Source: Candidatus Firestoneibacteriota bacterium
Lineage (GTDB): Bacteria; Oederibacteriota; JAAXVQ01; JAUVAV01
Length of the DNA stretch: 34,078 nucleotides
NCBI GenBank assembly: GCA_030635415.1
Contig: DAOVYW010000001.1
Span: forward strand, 1-34,078
Direction: 5' to 3'
Positions within the stretch are counted from its first letter, which is position 1; each line of letters starts with the position of its first letter. Made by a program: the position numbers and the translations under genes. Of this stretch, positions 23,565 through 30,824 are shown in pieces. The notes beneath the pieces are model-generated. The model saw only the letters and a program-made list of their open reading frames with translations, did not search any database and was not told the origin of the DNA.

Positions 23565-24260
23565 TTAATCAAGGGTTTCCAGAAATTCATTAGCCAGTTC
23601 CTCGCAGGTTTTTGTAAAGTTGCTGATCTTATGAACAAAGTAGTTGTAAGCGGAGATGGTGATGATAGCGATGATCAATCCAAAAGCGGTTGTGATCAGG
23701 GCCTCGAAAATACCGCCCGCCACCATACGCGCGTTGACCTGGTCGGCATTGGCAATCGTTCGAAAGGCGTTGATCATGCCGGAAACCGTGCCCAGGAATC
23801 CGGTGAGCGGAGCCAGGCTGCCAATGGAGGAGAGTACATTCAAACCGCGCTCCAGCCGGGAGATGACCACTCCCAGTTTAGCCGCGATGATTTTCTCGAC
23901 TTTTTCGCTCTCTCCCTGCCGTTTGGAATTGGCAAAAGCCATGATATGCATCAAATCATTTTTAGGATGCTTTTCCGCCCAATCTTCAAGTTGCCTGCTG
24001 CTTTCGCCTTTTTTAAAGTTTTCAATAAAATCGCCGACATCTTTCTCGATCCCGAATTTATGCTGGGAAAAATGCCAGAAACGCTCCAAAATGTAAGCCA
24101 GGGAGATAATGGCAAAAACCAGTAGGATCCACATAAAGGGTCCGCCCAGATCAAAAAGCGCGAAAAGGGAGAACCCGGAAGTGTTGCTGGTCAGAGCCCA
24201 TGCCGGGGCGGTAAAAATAAAGAAGGTTATCAGTAATTGAAGGCCTATTTTAAGCAGCAT
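23565..24260 (-). CDS. exbB: ExbB/TolQ/MotA-family proton channel protein
   Basis: A 231-residue inner-membrane protein forming the stator channel with ExbD. The first hydrophobic segment (residues 1-22, ending APAWA-L) may be a cleavable signal. The three expected ExbB helices are at about 41-60 (GPFMWILLVFAIISLAYILE), 138-160 and 180-202. The signature GSLAPLTGFLGTVSGMINAFRTIA (146-169) is clear, and GGIFEALITTAFGLIIAI marks the last helix. AAGGAG precedes the start, and a GC-rich hairpin (24279-24295) sits just upstream in the leader. First gene of exbB-exbD-exbD-tonB. Confidence 0.94.
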   Translation of the reverse strand: MLLKIGLQLLITFFIFTAPAWALTSNTSGFSLFALFDLGGPFMWILLVFAIISLAYILERFWHFSQHKFGIEKDVGDFIENFKKGESSRQLEDWAEKHPKNDLMHIMAFANSKRQGESEKVEKIIAAKLGVVISRLERGLNVLSSIGSLAPLTGFLGTVSGMINAFRTIANADQVNARMVAGGIFEALITTAFGLIIAIITISAYNYFVHKISNFTKTCEELANEFLETLD

Positions 24261-24278
24261 GATGATCTCCTTGAGGCA

Positions 24279-24295
24279 GGGGGATAAAATCCCCC
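24279..24295 (-). promoter_or_regulatory. GC-rich hairpin just upstream of the exbB ribosome binding site
   Basis: GGGGGAT and ATCCCCC form a perfect 7-bp stem with a 3-base loop, eight to ten bases ahead of the exbB Shine-Dalgarno sequence. It could modulate initiation or be the end of the neighbouring repeat. Confidence 0.35.
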
Positions 24296-24311
24296 GCTAT
24301 CCCCTTTTTTC

Positions 24312-24452
24312 GAGGCTGTGTCATAATGCCTGTTTTAGAGATTGCTTTGTCGCTTACGCTCCTCGCAATGACAGAAAATCCTTTAAAAACAGTCATTGCG
24401 AGCGACCGAAGGGAGCGCGGCCATCACGTTTTTCGAATTGTGACACAGCCTC
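24312..24452. repeat. composite inverted repeat, copy 4 (inside-out)
   Basis: Outer arms GAGGCTGTGTCA (24312-24323) and TGACACAGCCTC (24441-24452) are perfect inverted complements. Inside lie both halves of the repeat family of 1439, but in swapped order: CTCGCAATGAC and GTCATTGCGAGCGACCG face each other in the middle rather than at the ends. Confidence 0.75.
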
Positions 24453-24502
24453 TTCAAAGGGGGAAGTGTTTAAAACCCGCTTTTGTGCCTAAGTCCGACA
24501 GG
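24441..24502 (-). repeat. second repeat module, copy A
   Basis: Read on the minus strand: CCTGTCGGACTTA (24502-24490), a 25-base spacer with no match, then ACTTCCCCCTTTGAAGAGG and CTGTGTCA. The same two blocks in the same order occur at 30518-30604. Confidence 0.6.
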
Positions 24503-24585
24503 TGCTACTATTTTTTTATTCAATGATACTACAGTATTTTTAATAAAGTAGTAATCATTTTCAAAAAAAAAAGAGGTTCTCAAGC

Positions 24586-24614
24586 TTGACTTGCTTAGTT
24601 ATTTAATGTATATT
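24586..24614 (+). promoter_or_regulatory. sigma70-type promoter for rplU-rpmA
   Basis: TTGACT at 24586-24591 and TATATT at 24609-24614 are separated by exactly 17 bases. This is the best promoter match in the window. Transcription would start near 24621. Confidence 0.75.
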
Positions 24615-24737
24615 ACCGTTTCTCTTTTTAACCAAATAAATTATTAGCTGGCAGAACGGAACCGGCTGATTCAGAATGAACTGTTAGGGTTGGGATGAGG
24701 ATGTTTTCAGGCAATTGATAGCAGGAGGAGATTAATT

Positions 24738-25055
24738 ATGTATGCAGTGATTGAAACCGGTGGAAAACAGTATAGAGCAGATAAAGGGGCTCTGCTTAAA
24801 GTGGAGCGTCTGGATACCGAGCGCGGTAAAACGGTTGAGTTAGATAAGGTCCTGCTTCTGCATGACGGGGAGAAGGTTACTATCGGCCGGCCGGTTGTGG
24901 AGGGCGCCAAAGTGATTGGCGAGGTAGTGCGTCAGGCCCGGGCTGCCAAGGTAATTAGTTATAAATATAAACCCCGTAAGCATTCGGCCACGCTGCGGGG
25001 GCATCGGCAGTATTATACCCAGATCAAGATTCTCGACGTAGTAACGGGAAAGTAG
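24738..25055 (+). CDS. rplU: 50S ribosomal protein L21
   Basis: A 105-residue structural protein of the large ribosomal subunit, which binds 23S rRNA next to L20. It begins MYAVIETGGKQYRADKGALLKVE, the standard L21 start, and ends with the signature KPRKHSATLRGHRQYYTQIKI. AGGAGGAG precedes the ATG. L27 follows after 10 bases. The promoter and a roughly 117-base leader lie upstream. Confidence 0.98.
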   Translation: MYAVIETGGKQYRADKGALLKVERLDTERGKTVELDKVLLLHDGEKVTIGRPVVEGAKVIGEVVRQARAAKVISYKYKPRKHSATLRGHRQYYTQIKILDVVTGK

Positions 25056-25065
25056 GAGGCTTTTC

Positions 25066-25431
25066 ATGGCACATAAAAAAGGACAGGGTTCTTCACATAA
25101 TGGCCGGAATTCAGCCGGCCAAAGACTGGGCTGCAAACGCTTTGGCGGGCAATTAGTAAGCGCCGGCAGTATTCTGGTCCGCCAGCGGGGCACTAGGTTT
25201 AAACCCGGAATGAATGTGGGAAAAGGCAAGGATGATACCTTGTACGCCAAGATAAATGGCCAGGTGCAATACCTGGGTCAGGAGAAAGGGCGGCGCTATA
25301 TTTCAGTTATTGCCGTGGAAGCACCAAAACCTGAGTTGGCAGCTGTAACTTCTGAAACAGTTCCCGTGCCGGCCGGAGTTCCCGGCATTTCGGCGGAAGG
25401 ATCAGCAGCTGAGGGGATTCAGAATGCCTAG
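25066..25431 (+). CDS. rpmA: 50S ribosomal protein L27 with C-terminal extension
   Basis: L27 reaches the peptidyl-transferase centre with its N-terminal tail, here starting directly as AHKKGQGSSHNGRNS with no cleavable pre-sequence. The conserved core ILVRQRGTRFKPGMNVG and KDDTLYAKINGQVQY is intact. The protein is 121 residues, while L27 is normally about 85. The last 30 or so residues (from about 90) form an Ala/Pro/Val/Glu-rich tail that is probably disordered. The coding frame runs continuously into it and ends just before the terminator at 25451, so it does not look like a sequencing artefact. Confidence 0.97.
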   Translation: MAHKKGQGSSHNGRNSAGQRLGCKRFGGQLVSAGSILVRQRGTRFKPGMNVGKGKDDTLYAKINGQVQYLGQEKGRRYISVIAVEAPKPELAAVTSETVPVPAGVPGISAEGSAAEGIQNA

Positions 25432-25450
25432 GATCTAAAATGTTTTCCAG

Positions 25451-25480
25451 AGCCCCGAGGAAAGCCTTGGGGCTTTTTTT
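25451..25480 (+). terminator. rho-independent terminator after rpmA
   Basis: AGCCCCGAGG (25451-25460) pairs with CCTTGGGGCT (25465-25474) over ten base pairs with one G-T, closed by an AAAG loop and followed by a run of T. It lies just before the obgE ribosome binding site, so obgE is expressed by read-through or a separate promoter. Confidence 0.85.
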
Positions 25481-25496
25481 ATTTTAGGAGTTTTTT

Positions 25497-26786
25497 ATGG
25501 GTGCAAAAAAAAATTTTATCGACCGGGCAGTAATCAGAGTAAAGGCCGGGGACGGAGGAAACGGTGCTTCGCATTTTTACCGGGCGAAATATGTCCCCTT
25601 GGGCGGGCCGGACGGCGGAGACGGCGGACGTGGGGGAAGCGTGGTTTTTGTTGCGGAGGAGGGCTTAAACACGCTGCTGGATTTTTCTTATCGCAGAGAG
25701 TATAAGGCGCAGCCGGGCAGTCCGGGTATGGGGAAGAAAAAATACGGGAAACAGGGACAAGAGCGTATAGTCCAGGTGCCGGTAGGAACAGTGGTGCTGA
25801 CGCGGGAAGGCGAACTGGTCGTGGATTTGACACGGCCTGGTCAGCGTGAGGTAGTGGCCAAGGGCGGACGTGGCGGCCGGGGGAATGTACACTTTGCCAC
25901 TGCCCTGCGGCGGGCACCGAAGTTGGCGGAGAAAGGCGAGCCCGGGGAAGAACAGGAACTTGTTCTGGAATTAAAATTGCTGGCCGATGTGGGACTGGTC
26001 GGTCTTCCCAATGCCGGAAAATCCACGCTTTTATCCTCCCTTTCCGCGGCCCGGCCTAAAATTGCGGCTTACCCCTTCACTACGTTGACCCCGCACCTCG
26101 GGCAGGTGAAAATCGGTGGGGAAGCTGGTTTTTTAATGGTTGATATTCCGGGCTTGATAGAGAAGGCTTCCCAGGGCCAGGGATTGGGTCACGAGTTTCT
26201 TCGGCATATCGAACGCACTAGATTACTTATCCACCTGGTGGATATCGGATTCCCGGAAGTAAAGCCGCTGCAGGCTTTTAAGACCATAAATCACGAACTG
26301 ACGAGTTACCACCCGGATTTAGCCAACCGTCCCCAGATAATCGCCCTGAATAAAGCCGACTTGGTTATCAAGCCGGGAGAGCTTGACGCGCTGGTGCGCA
26401 AGTTTAAAAAAGGCGGGCGCGAAGTTTTTGTCATCTCAGCGGCTACCCGCCAAGGTGTTCTGGAGTTAGCCCGCCGGGCTTACATCCTGCTCAAATCGCT
26501 TCCGGTTGAATCTCCGTTTTTCCCCCCACAGGTTAAACCACGAACCGGACCTGAACCCCGATTTACACTGGAATCCCTGGGATCAGGATGCTGGCAGCTT
26601 AAGGGACGCGAGCCGGAGAAATGGGTCGCTATGACGGATTTTGATAATAAAGAGGCAGTAGCCAAACTTCGAAACATTTTTTACCGTCTGGGAATAACCG
26701 CGGCTTTTAAGCAACAGGGAGCGGTTTCCGGGGATACTGTAAAGGTGGGTAAAAAAGAAGAGTTTTATTATCGGGAAGATATGTAA
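25497..26786 (+). CDS. obgE: GTPase Obg (CgtA)
   Basis: An essential GTPase that binds the 50S subunit late in assembly and links ribosome maturation to stress. At 429 residues it has all three domains. The glycine-rich Obg fold (1-160) contains GGPDGGDGGRGGSVVF and KGGRGGRGN. The G domain (about 161-330) has the P-loop GLPNAGKST 169-177, switch YPFTT 192-196, DIPGL 216-220, NKAD 285-288 and SAAT 314-317. The C-terminal OCT domain (about 350-425) contains WVAMTDFDNKEAV and GITAAF. TAGGAG precedes the ATG. It follows rplU-rpmA, the usual order in many bacteria. Confidence 0.97.
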   Translation: MGAKKNFIDRAVIRVKAGDGGNGASHFYRAKYVPLGGPDGGDGGRGGSVVFVAEEGLNTLLDFSYRREYKAQPGSPGMGKKKYGKQGQERIVQVPVGTVVLTREGELVVDLTRPGQREVVAKGGRGGRGNVHFATALRRAPKLAEKGEPGEEQELVLELKLLADVGLVGLPNAGKSTLLSSLSAARPKIAAYPFTTLTPHLGQVKIGGEAGFLMVDIPGLIEKASQGQGLGHEFLRHIERTRLLIHLVDIGFPEVKPLQAFKTINHELTSYHPDLANRPQIIALNKADLVIKPGELDALVRKFKKGGREVFVISAATRQGVLELARRAYILLKSLPVESPFFPPQVKPRTGPEPRFTLESLGSGCWQLKGREPEKWVAMTDFDNKEAVAKLRNIFYRLGITAAFKQQGAVSGDTVKVGKKEEFYYREDM

Positions 26787-26835
26787 TATAATTCTGCGGC
26801 GTAATATTATGACCACGTGAGCGGCCGCGATAATC

Positions 26836-26854
26836 GGTGGTAGATCCACCTTTT
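26836..26854 (+). terminator. weak hairpin plus T-tract after obgE
   Basis: GGTGG (26836-26840) and CCACC (26846-26850) with a 5-base loop, followed by TTTT. The stem is short, so any termination is probably partial. Confidence 0.3.
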
Positions 26855-26927
26855 ATAAGGATTGAAAAACAGCACCCCGTATTAGTGTATGGAAAAAATC
26901 CGGCAAAGAGTGCATTCGGAGAAAAGC

Positions 26928-28058
26928 ATGCAGCGCAGAGAACTTTTGAAAAATGCTAAACGCCTGGTAGTAAAGATCGGCAGCGCACTGCTGGCCCGGG
27001 AGAGCGGCGGAGTGAATACCGCTTTTATTTCCAAATTGGCCCGGGAGATCGCGGAGTTACACAGCCAGGGCCGGGAAGTGATACTAGTCAGCTCCGGCGC
27101 GATTGGCGCGGGCATGGCGGTTTTACAAAGCAGGGAACGTCCGCGTACTATTCCCGCTAAACAGGCTCTGGCCGCCATCGGTCAGCCGCGCTTAATGCAG
27201 GCTTATGCCGGGGTTTTCGGGCGCCAAGGCTTGATAACCGCCCAGGTGCTTCTGACTGCGGAAGATATTCACAATCGACAGCGGTATTCCCACGCCCGCA
27301 ACGCCTTGTTGGAAATATTAAAACAAGGCGTGATTCCTATCTTTAATGAGAATGACACGGTCTCAGTGGAGGAGATACAATTCGGCGATAATGACGTGCT
27401 TTCCGCGCATATCACAAATATGGCGGAAGCAGATTGCCTGGTGGTACTGACAAATGTAGATGGTTTATATTCCCGGGATCCGCGTTATTATCCGGATGCG
27501 GTTTTAATTTCCCAGGTGGAGAAAATCGATCGAAAAATCGAGAACCTGGCGGCGGCTGCCACCACTAATCATTTAGGCACCGGGGGCATGGCGACTAAGC
27601 TGCAGGCGGCTAAGATGGTTACCGGTATGGGAGAGGAATTGGTGATAGCCAATGGCCAAAGGAAGCATGTTCTGCCGCTTATTATTTCCGGCCGGGAAAT
27701 TGGCACTATTTTTTATCCCCGGGGAGATAAGCTGGGGGCGCGTAAACGCTGGATTGCGTTTGCGCTGCGCCGGAAGGGAGCTCTGCTTCTGGATTCCGGC
27801 GCCGGCACGGCCGTGAAGGAACAGGGCCGAAGTCTTCTGCCTTCAGGCATTTTATCCGTGGAAGGGCAATTCAAACAGGGGGATTGCGTGGGGCTAAGGG
27901 ATCAAGCCGGACGCGAATTCGCATGCGGTCTGGTAAATTATGCCTCAGACGAGATTGAGCGGCTCTGCGGAGTCAAAACCAAGGAGATCGAGCGTATTTT
28001 AGGATATAAGAACAATGATGAAATAATTCGTCGCAACGACCTGGCACTTTTGAAGTAA
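26928..28058 (+). CDS. proB: glutamate 5-kinase with PUA domain
   Basis: Catalyses the first step of proline synthesis, phosphorylating glutamate with ATP. The amino acid kinase domain (about 1-260) shows RLVVKIGSALL, SSGAIGAGM, NENDTVSVEEIQFGDNDVLSAHI and TNHLGTGGMATKLQAA. A C-terminal PUA domain (about 280-360) matches the E. coli ProB layout. The ATG at 26928 gives 376 residues, close to the family's 367, and has GGAG seven bases upstream. An in-frame ATG at 26889 would add 13 residues. It is followed 31 bases later by proA. Confidence 0.96.
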   Translation: MQRRELLKNAKRLVVKIGSALLARESGGVNTAFISKLAREIAELHSQGREVILVSSGAIGAGMAVLQSRERPRTIPAKQALAAIGQPRLMQAYAGVFGRQGLITAQVLLTAEDIHNRQRYSHARNALLEILKQGVIPIFNENDTVSVEEIQFGDNDVLSAHITNMAEADCLVVLTNVDGLYSRDPRYYPDAVLISQVEKIDRKIENLAAAATTNHLGTGGMATKLQAAKMVTGMGEELVIANGQRKHVLPLIISGREIGTIFYPRGDKLGARKRWIAFALRRKGALLLDSGAGTAVKEQGRSLLPSGILSVEGQFKQGDCVGLRDQAGREFACGLVNYASDEIERLCGVKTKEIERILGYKNNDEIIRRNDLALLK

Positions 28059-28089
28059 ATCGTACCGACGTTAGAGTAGGAGGTTATTC

Positions 28090-29346
28090 ATGAGCATTCG
28101 CGAAGAACTGCAAACCATGGCCAAGAGAGCTAAAAAGGCGGCCCGGATAATGGCGGCGGCCGGAACCGCGGCTAAAAACCTGGCGCTACAAAATATGGCT
28201 CAAACTATTGAGAGCCGCCAGGCCGAAATATTAAAGGCTAATGGAGAAGATCTGGCAGCCGCCCGGCAGGCGGGAATATCCGGTGCCTTGCTGGATCGCT
28301 TAACCTTAAATGGGACGCGTATCCGGGAGATGGTTAAAGGGCTGCGGGAGATGATAGAATTGCCGGATCCGATAGGCGAGGTGGAGATGGAGAGGGTAAG
28401 GCCTAACGGCCTGCGCGTGGGACGGATGCGTGTACCTCTGGGCGTGTTGGGCATGGTTTACGAGGCCCGGCCTAATGTTACGGCGGATGCCGCCGGGCTT
28501 TGTATTAAATCCGGGAATGCTGTCATTCTGCGCGGCGGAAGCGAAGCCATCCGGAGTTGCCGGGCTATTGGGCAATGCGTGACTGAAGCGGTCCAGGCCG
28601 CCGGGCTGCCGTCCGAAGCAGTTCAGGTAGTAGAGACAACCGACCGTCAGGCTGTGACTGAATTAATTACTTTAGATGGCTTGATTGACTGCGTTATTCC
28701 CCGGGGCGGAAGAGCATTCTTGCAGTGGGTCGCTCGTACAGCCACGGTTCCGGTGATTCGGCACGGCGATGGTAATTGTCATGTTTATATTGATTCGCCG
28801 GTTGATATGGAGATGGCGGTGAAAATCGCTGTTAATTCCAAGGTGCAGCGTCCCGGAGTGTGCAACGCGGCTGAGACTTTACTGGTGCATGCCGAGGTGG
28901 CACCCCGGATCCTTCCTGTCCTACTGTCCCGTTTTAGCGAGGCCGGGGTGGAACTGAGGGGATGCCAGCGTACACGGGAAATTTATCCGGCCGCCCAACC
29001 GGCAAAGGAAGATGATTGGATGACGGAATATCTGGACATGATTTTAGCGGTGCGTGTAGTAGAGAACATGACAGCGGCTATGGATCATATCGCCCAATAT
29101 GGCAGTGGTCACTCAGAGGCGATAGTTACCTCGGATTATATGCATGCTGAGCGCTGGCTGCGCGAAGTGGACGCTTCCTCGGTGCTGGTAAATGCCTCGA
29201 CGCGCTTTACGGATGGCGGACAATTCGGCCTGGGAGCGGAGATCGGTATTTCCACCCAAAAGCTGCACGCCCGTGGACCAATGGGAATTCGCGAACTGAC
29301 AACCACGAAATTTATTGTTCGCGGACAGGGACAGATACGGGAATAG
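28090..29346 (+). CDS. proA: gamma-glutamyl phosphate reductase
   Basis: Reduces gamma-glutamyl phosphate to glutamate semialdehyde with NADPH, the second step of proline synthesis. At 418 residues it is a typical ProA of the aldehyde dehydrogenase superfamily. The catalytic C258 is in VQRPGVCNAAETLLVH. Other signatures are GVLGMVYEARPNVT, VILRGGSEA, VIPRGG and the C-terminal GLGAEIGISTQKLHARGPMG. TAGGAGG precedes the ATG. proC is not in the window. Confidence 0.97.
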   Translation: MSIREELQTMAKRAKKAARIMAAAGTAAKNLALQNMAQTIESRQAEILKANGEDLAAARQAGISGALLDRLTLNGTRIREMVKGLREMIELPDPIGEVEMERVRPNGLRVGRMRVPLGVLGMVYEARPNVTADAAGLCIKSGNAVILRGGSEAIRSCRAIGQCVTEAVQAAGLPSEAVQVVETTDRQAVTELITLDGLIDCVIPRGGRAFLQWVARTATVPVIRHGDGNCHVYIDSPVDMEMAVKIAVNSKVQRPGVCNAAETLLVHAEVAPRILPVLLSRFSEAGVELRGCQRTREIYPAAQPAKEDDWMTEYLDMILAVRVVENMTAAMDHIAQYGSGHSEAIVTSDYMHAERWLREVDASSVLVNASTRFTDGGQFGLGAEIGISTQKLHARGPMGIRELTTTKFIVRGQGQIRE

Positions 29347-29362
29347 AACAGAGGCGGAAATA

Positions 29363-29962
29363 ATGCGTATTGGAATCTTTGGCGGGACTTTTGATCCCAT
29401 ACATATCGGTCATTTGCGTGCGGCCCAGGAAGTGGCGGAGAAACTGGCGCTGGACCGGGTTTTGTTTATTCCCGCCGGATGTCCGCCGCACCGCTGCGCG
29501 CCCCGTGCTTCTGCGAACCACCGTCTGGCTATGGTCAAACAGGCGGTAGCGGATAATCCGCGGTTTGAGGTTTCGGATATGGAAATCCGGCGGGCCGGAA
29601 AGTCTTTTACAGTGGACACCTTATCCGAACTCGCCCGCGCCGATCCTTTTAATAAATTATATTTAATCGTGGGATCCGACCAGATAGCTAAGATAGATAA
29701 ATGGCGCCAGCCGCAAAAAATTTCCGAGTACGCCCGCTTAGTGGTGATCTCACGCCCCGGGGTAAAAATATCGGCCGTGAAAAAAAAACCTGCCTCCCCG
29801 GCCTTCAGGTCACTGGGAAAAACCCTTATTTTTCTTCCGGTCAGCCTGCTGGACATATCGGCGTCGAATATCCGGAGCCGGCTGCGAGCCGGCCGCGAAG
29901 TGCGTTACCTGGTTCCTGAGTCTGTGATAAAGTATCTGCGCAGCCATAAACTTTATCAATAA
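29363..29962 (+). CDS. nadD: nicotinate-nucleotide adenylyltransferase
   Basis: Transfers AMP from ATP to nicotinate mononucleotide, making deamido-NAD in NAD synthesis. At 199 residues it starts MRIGIFGGTFDPIHIGHL, the nucleotidyltransferase HxGH signature. FIPAGCPPHR, LIVGSDQIAKIDKWR and the C-terminal ISASNIRSRLRAG (the ISSTxIR motif) follow. The start is the ATG at 29363, preceded by GAGGCGG, 16 bases after proA. The frame is open further back inside proA, but that is not protein-like for this family. In many bacteria rsfS follows nadD. Here it does not. Confidence 0.96.
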   Translation: MRIGIFGGTFDPIHIGHLRAAQEVAEKLALDRVLFIPAGCPPHRCAPRASANHRLAMVKQAVADNPRFEVSDMEIRRAGKSFTVDTLSELARADPFNKLYLIVGSDQIAKIDKWRQPQKISEYARLVVISRPGVKISAVKKKPASPAFRSLGKTLIFLPVSLLDISASNIRSRLRAGREVRYLVPESVIKYLRSHKLYQ

Positions 29963-29983
29963 AAAATCTCTGTGACTCAAGTT

Positions 29984-30016
29984 CCCTGATTTTTCATCCG
30001 AAAATAAAAATTAGGG
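29984..30016 (+). terminator. candidate terminator hairpin after nadD
   Basis: CCCTGATTTTT (29984-29994) and AAAAATTAGGG (30006-30016) pair over 11 bases with one G-T. TGTTTT follows. The stem is mostly A-T, so it is moderate at best. Confidence 0.4.
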
Positions 30017-30132
30017 TGTTTTCTAGGAGCCGGTTGGGCTTAAGTACAAAATTGGATTTTGAGCACTAGAGTCCAACGAGATCCTAGGCGGTAGGAGTCA
30101 AAATCATCGGATCGGGAACTGAGGGGGCTAAG

Positions 30133-30507
30133 ATGAAAAAATATAAAGTTATGATAGTAGATGATGAGCCGGATATTGTTAGACTGGTAAAAATTTCACT
30201 GGAGATGGCAAATTTTGAGGTGGTCGAAGCCTTTTCCGGACAGGAAGCGCTGGAAAAAGTCCCGGAAATCAAGCCGGATATGATTCTCTTGGATATTATG
30301 ATGCCGGACATCAACGGTTTCGAGGTTTGCAAAAGACTCAAGGCCGATAGCAAAACCAAACACATACCCGTGATTATGCTGACGGCTAAAGGGCAGCGGG
30401 GAGATGCCGAGCAGGGCTTGAAAGAGGGTGCGGATGATTATATTATAAAGCCTTTTGATCCCTATGAGCTGGGCGAGCAGATTTTAGAGATGCTGAAGAA
30501 AGAATAG
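30133..30507 (+). CDS. stand-alone response regulator receiver protein (CheY-like)
   Basis: A 124-residue single receiver domain with no output domain. Acidic pocket D10-D11, phospho-acceptor D54 in ILLDIMMPDINGFEV, T84 in IMLTAKG and K106 in IIKPFDP are all present. It is expected to take phosphate from a histidine kinase and signal by protein contact. No kinase gene is in the window. GAGGGGG precedes the ATG. The 170-base leader contains GATTTTGA (30054-30061) and its complement TCAAAATC (30097-30104), which could form a stem, and an element (30023-30043) resembling the repeat at 30511. The ComFB-family gene lies 317 bases downstream on the same strand. Confidence 0.92.
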   Translation: MKKYKVMIVDDEPDIVRLVKISLEMANFEVVEAFSGQEALEKVPEIKPDMILLDIMMPDINGFEVCKRLKADSKTKHIPVIMLTAKGQRGDAEQGLKEGADDYIIKPFDPYELGEQILEMLKKE

Positions 30508-30510
30508 ATG

Positions 30511-30604
30511 CTAGGAGCCTGTCGGACTTATCAGCGTTAATAAAGCCAATCTGAGTATTAAATTACATTTTTACTTAACTTCCCCCTTTTTAAGAGGCTG
30601 TGTC
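30511..30604 (+). repeat. second repeat module, copy B
   Basis: CTAGGAGCCTGTCGGACTTA (30511-30530) is followed after about 50 bases by ACTTCCCCCTTTTTAAGAGG and CTGTGTC, ending at 30604. Both blocks recur in the same order on the minus strand at 24502-24441. The first block resembles 30023-30043 (CTAGGAGCCGGTTGGGCTTA). Confidence 0.6.
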
Positions 30605-30706
30605 CGGACCCATTTAATCAGAGGATTTTACTCAATTTATTGCGGAAACCTCAGGGATAAAAAAATAAAGGGAAGGATATTTTTTGTAAAAAAAGATAAA
30701 GTTATA

Positions 30707-30715
30707 TGATACAAT
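30707..30715 (+). promoter_or_regulatory. extended -10 promoter for the comFB-like gene
   Basis: TG-A-TACAAT gives an extended -10 box, with TACAAT at 30710-30715. A poor TTGTAA lies 20 bases upstream, so the extended element would have to compensate. Transcription from about 30722 would give a leader of about 100 bases. Confidence 0.4.
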
Positions 30716-30732
30716 ACGCCGTGAAAAGCATA

Positions 30733-30823
30733 CCCGTTACAATTGGGGAGCAAGGGGCATATTTTCCCGGTAGCGGCCTGGTGGCCTCAAGCGTGGGCAA
30801 AAAACCGGGAGAACGGGGGGAGG
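30733..30823 (+). ncRNA. candidate structured leader (riboswitch-like) of the comFB-like gene
   Basis: TTTTCCCGGT (30762-30771) pairs with ACCGGGAGAA (30804-30813) in a 10-bp stem with one G-U. Inside it, GGCC-TGGT-GGCC (30775-30786) makes a tight hairpin followed by GCGTGGGCAAAAA. Competing with the long stem, CCCGTT (30733-30738) can pair with AACGGG (30812-30817), which runs into the G-rich Shine-Dalgarno GGGGGGAGG. Two exclusive folds touching the ribosome binding site are what a switch would show. I do not recognise a known riboswitch class. Confidence 0.35.
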
Positions 30824-30824
30824 C

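Larger units (their letters stand above)
24261..24737. other. divergent intergenic region: exbB leader, repeat copy 4, rplU promoter
   Basis: No gene. From left to right it has the exbB leader hairpin (24279-24295), the composite inverted repeat (24312-24452), a shared repeat end (24490-24502), the rplU promoter (24586-24614) and a roughly 117-base leader. That leader has a small stem, AGCTGG (24646-24651) with CCGGCT (24662-24667), which may be ribosomal-protein regulation or chance. Confidence 0.6.
30508..30824. other. intergenic region: repeat module, promoter and structured comFB leader
   Basis: It contains repeat module copy B (30511-30604), an extended -10 promoter at 30707-30715 and the structured leader at 30733-30823. 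No gene is seen. Confidence 0.6.

Noticed and set aside
25534..25917. Minus-strand Pro/Arg-rich open frame opposite obgE
   Set aside because: It is a by-product of the GC-rich glycine codons of Obg.
30733..30823. A known c-di-GMP (GEMM) riboswitch
   Set aside because: Only short fragments such as GGGCAAA are similar. The conserved core and tetraloop receptor are not found.
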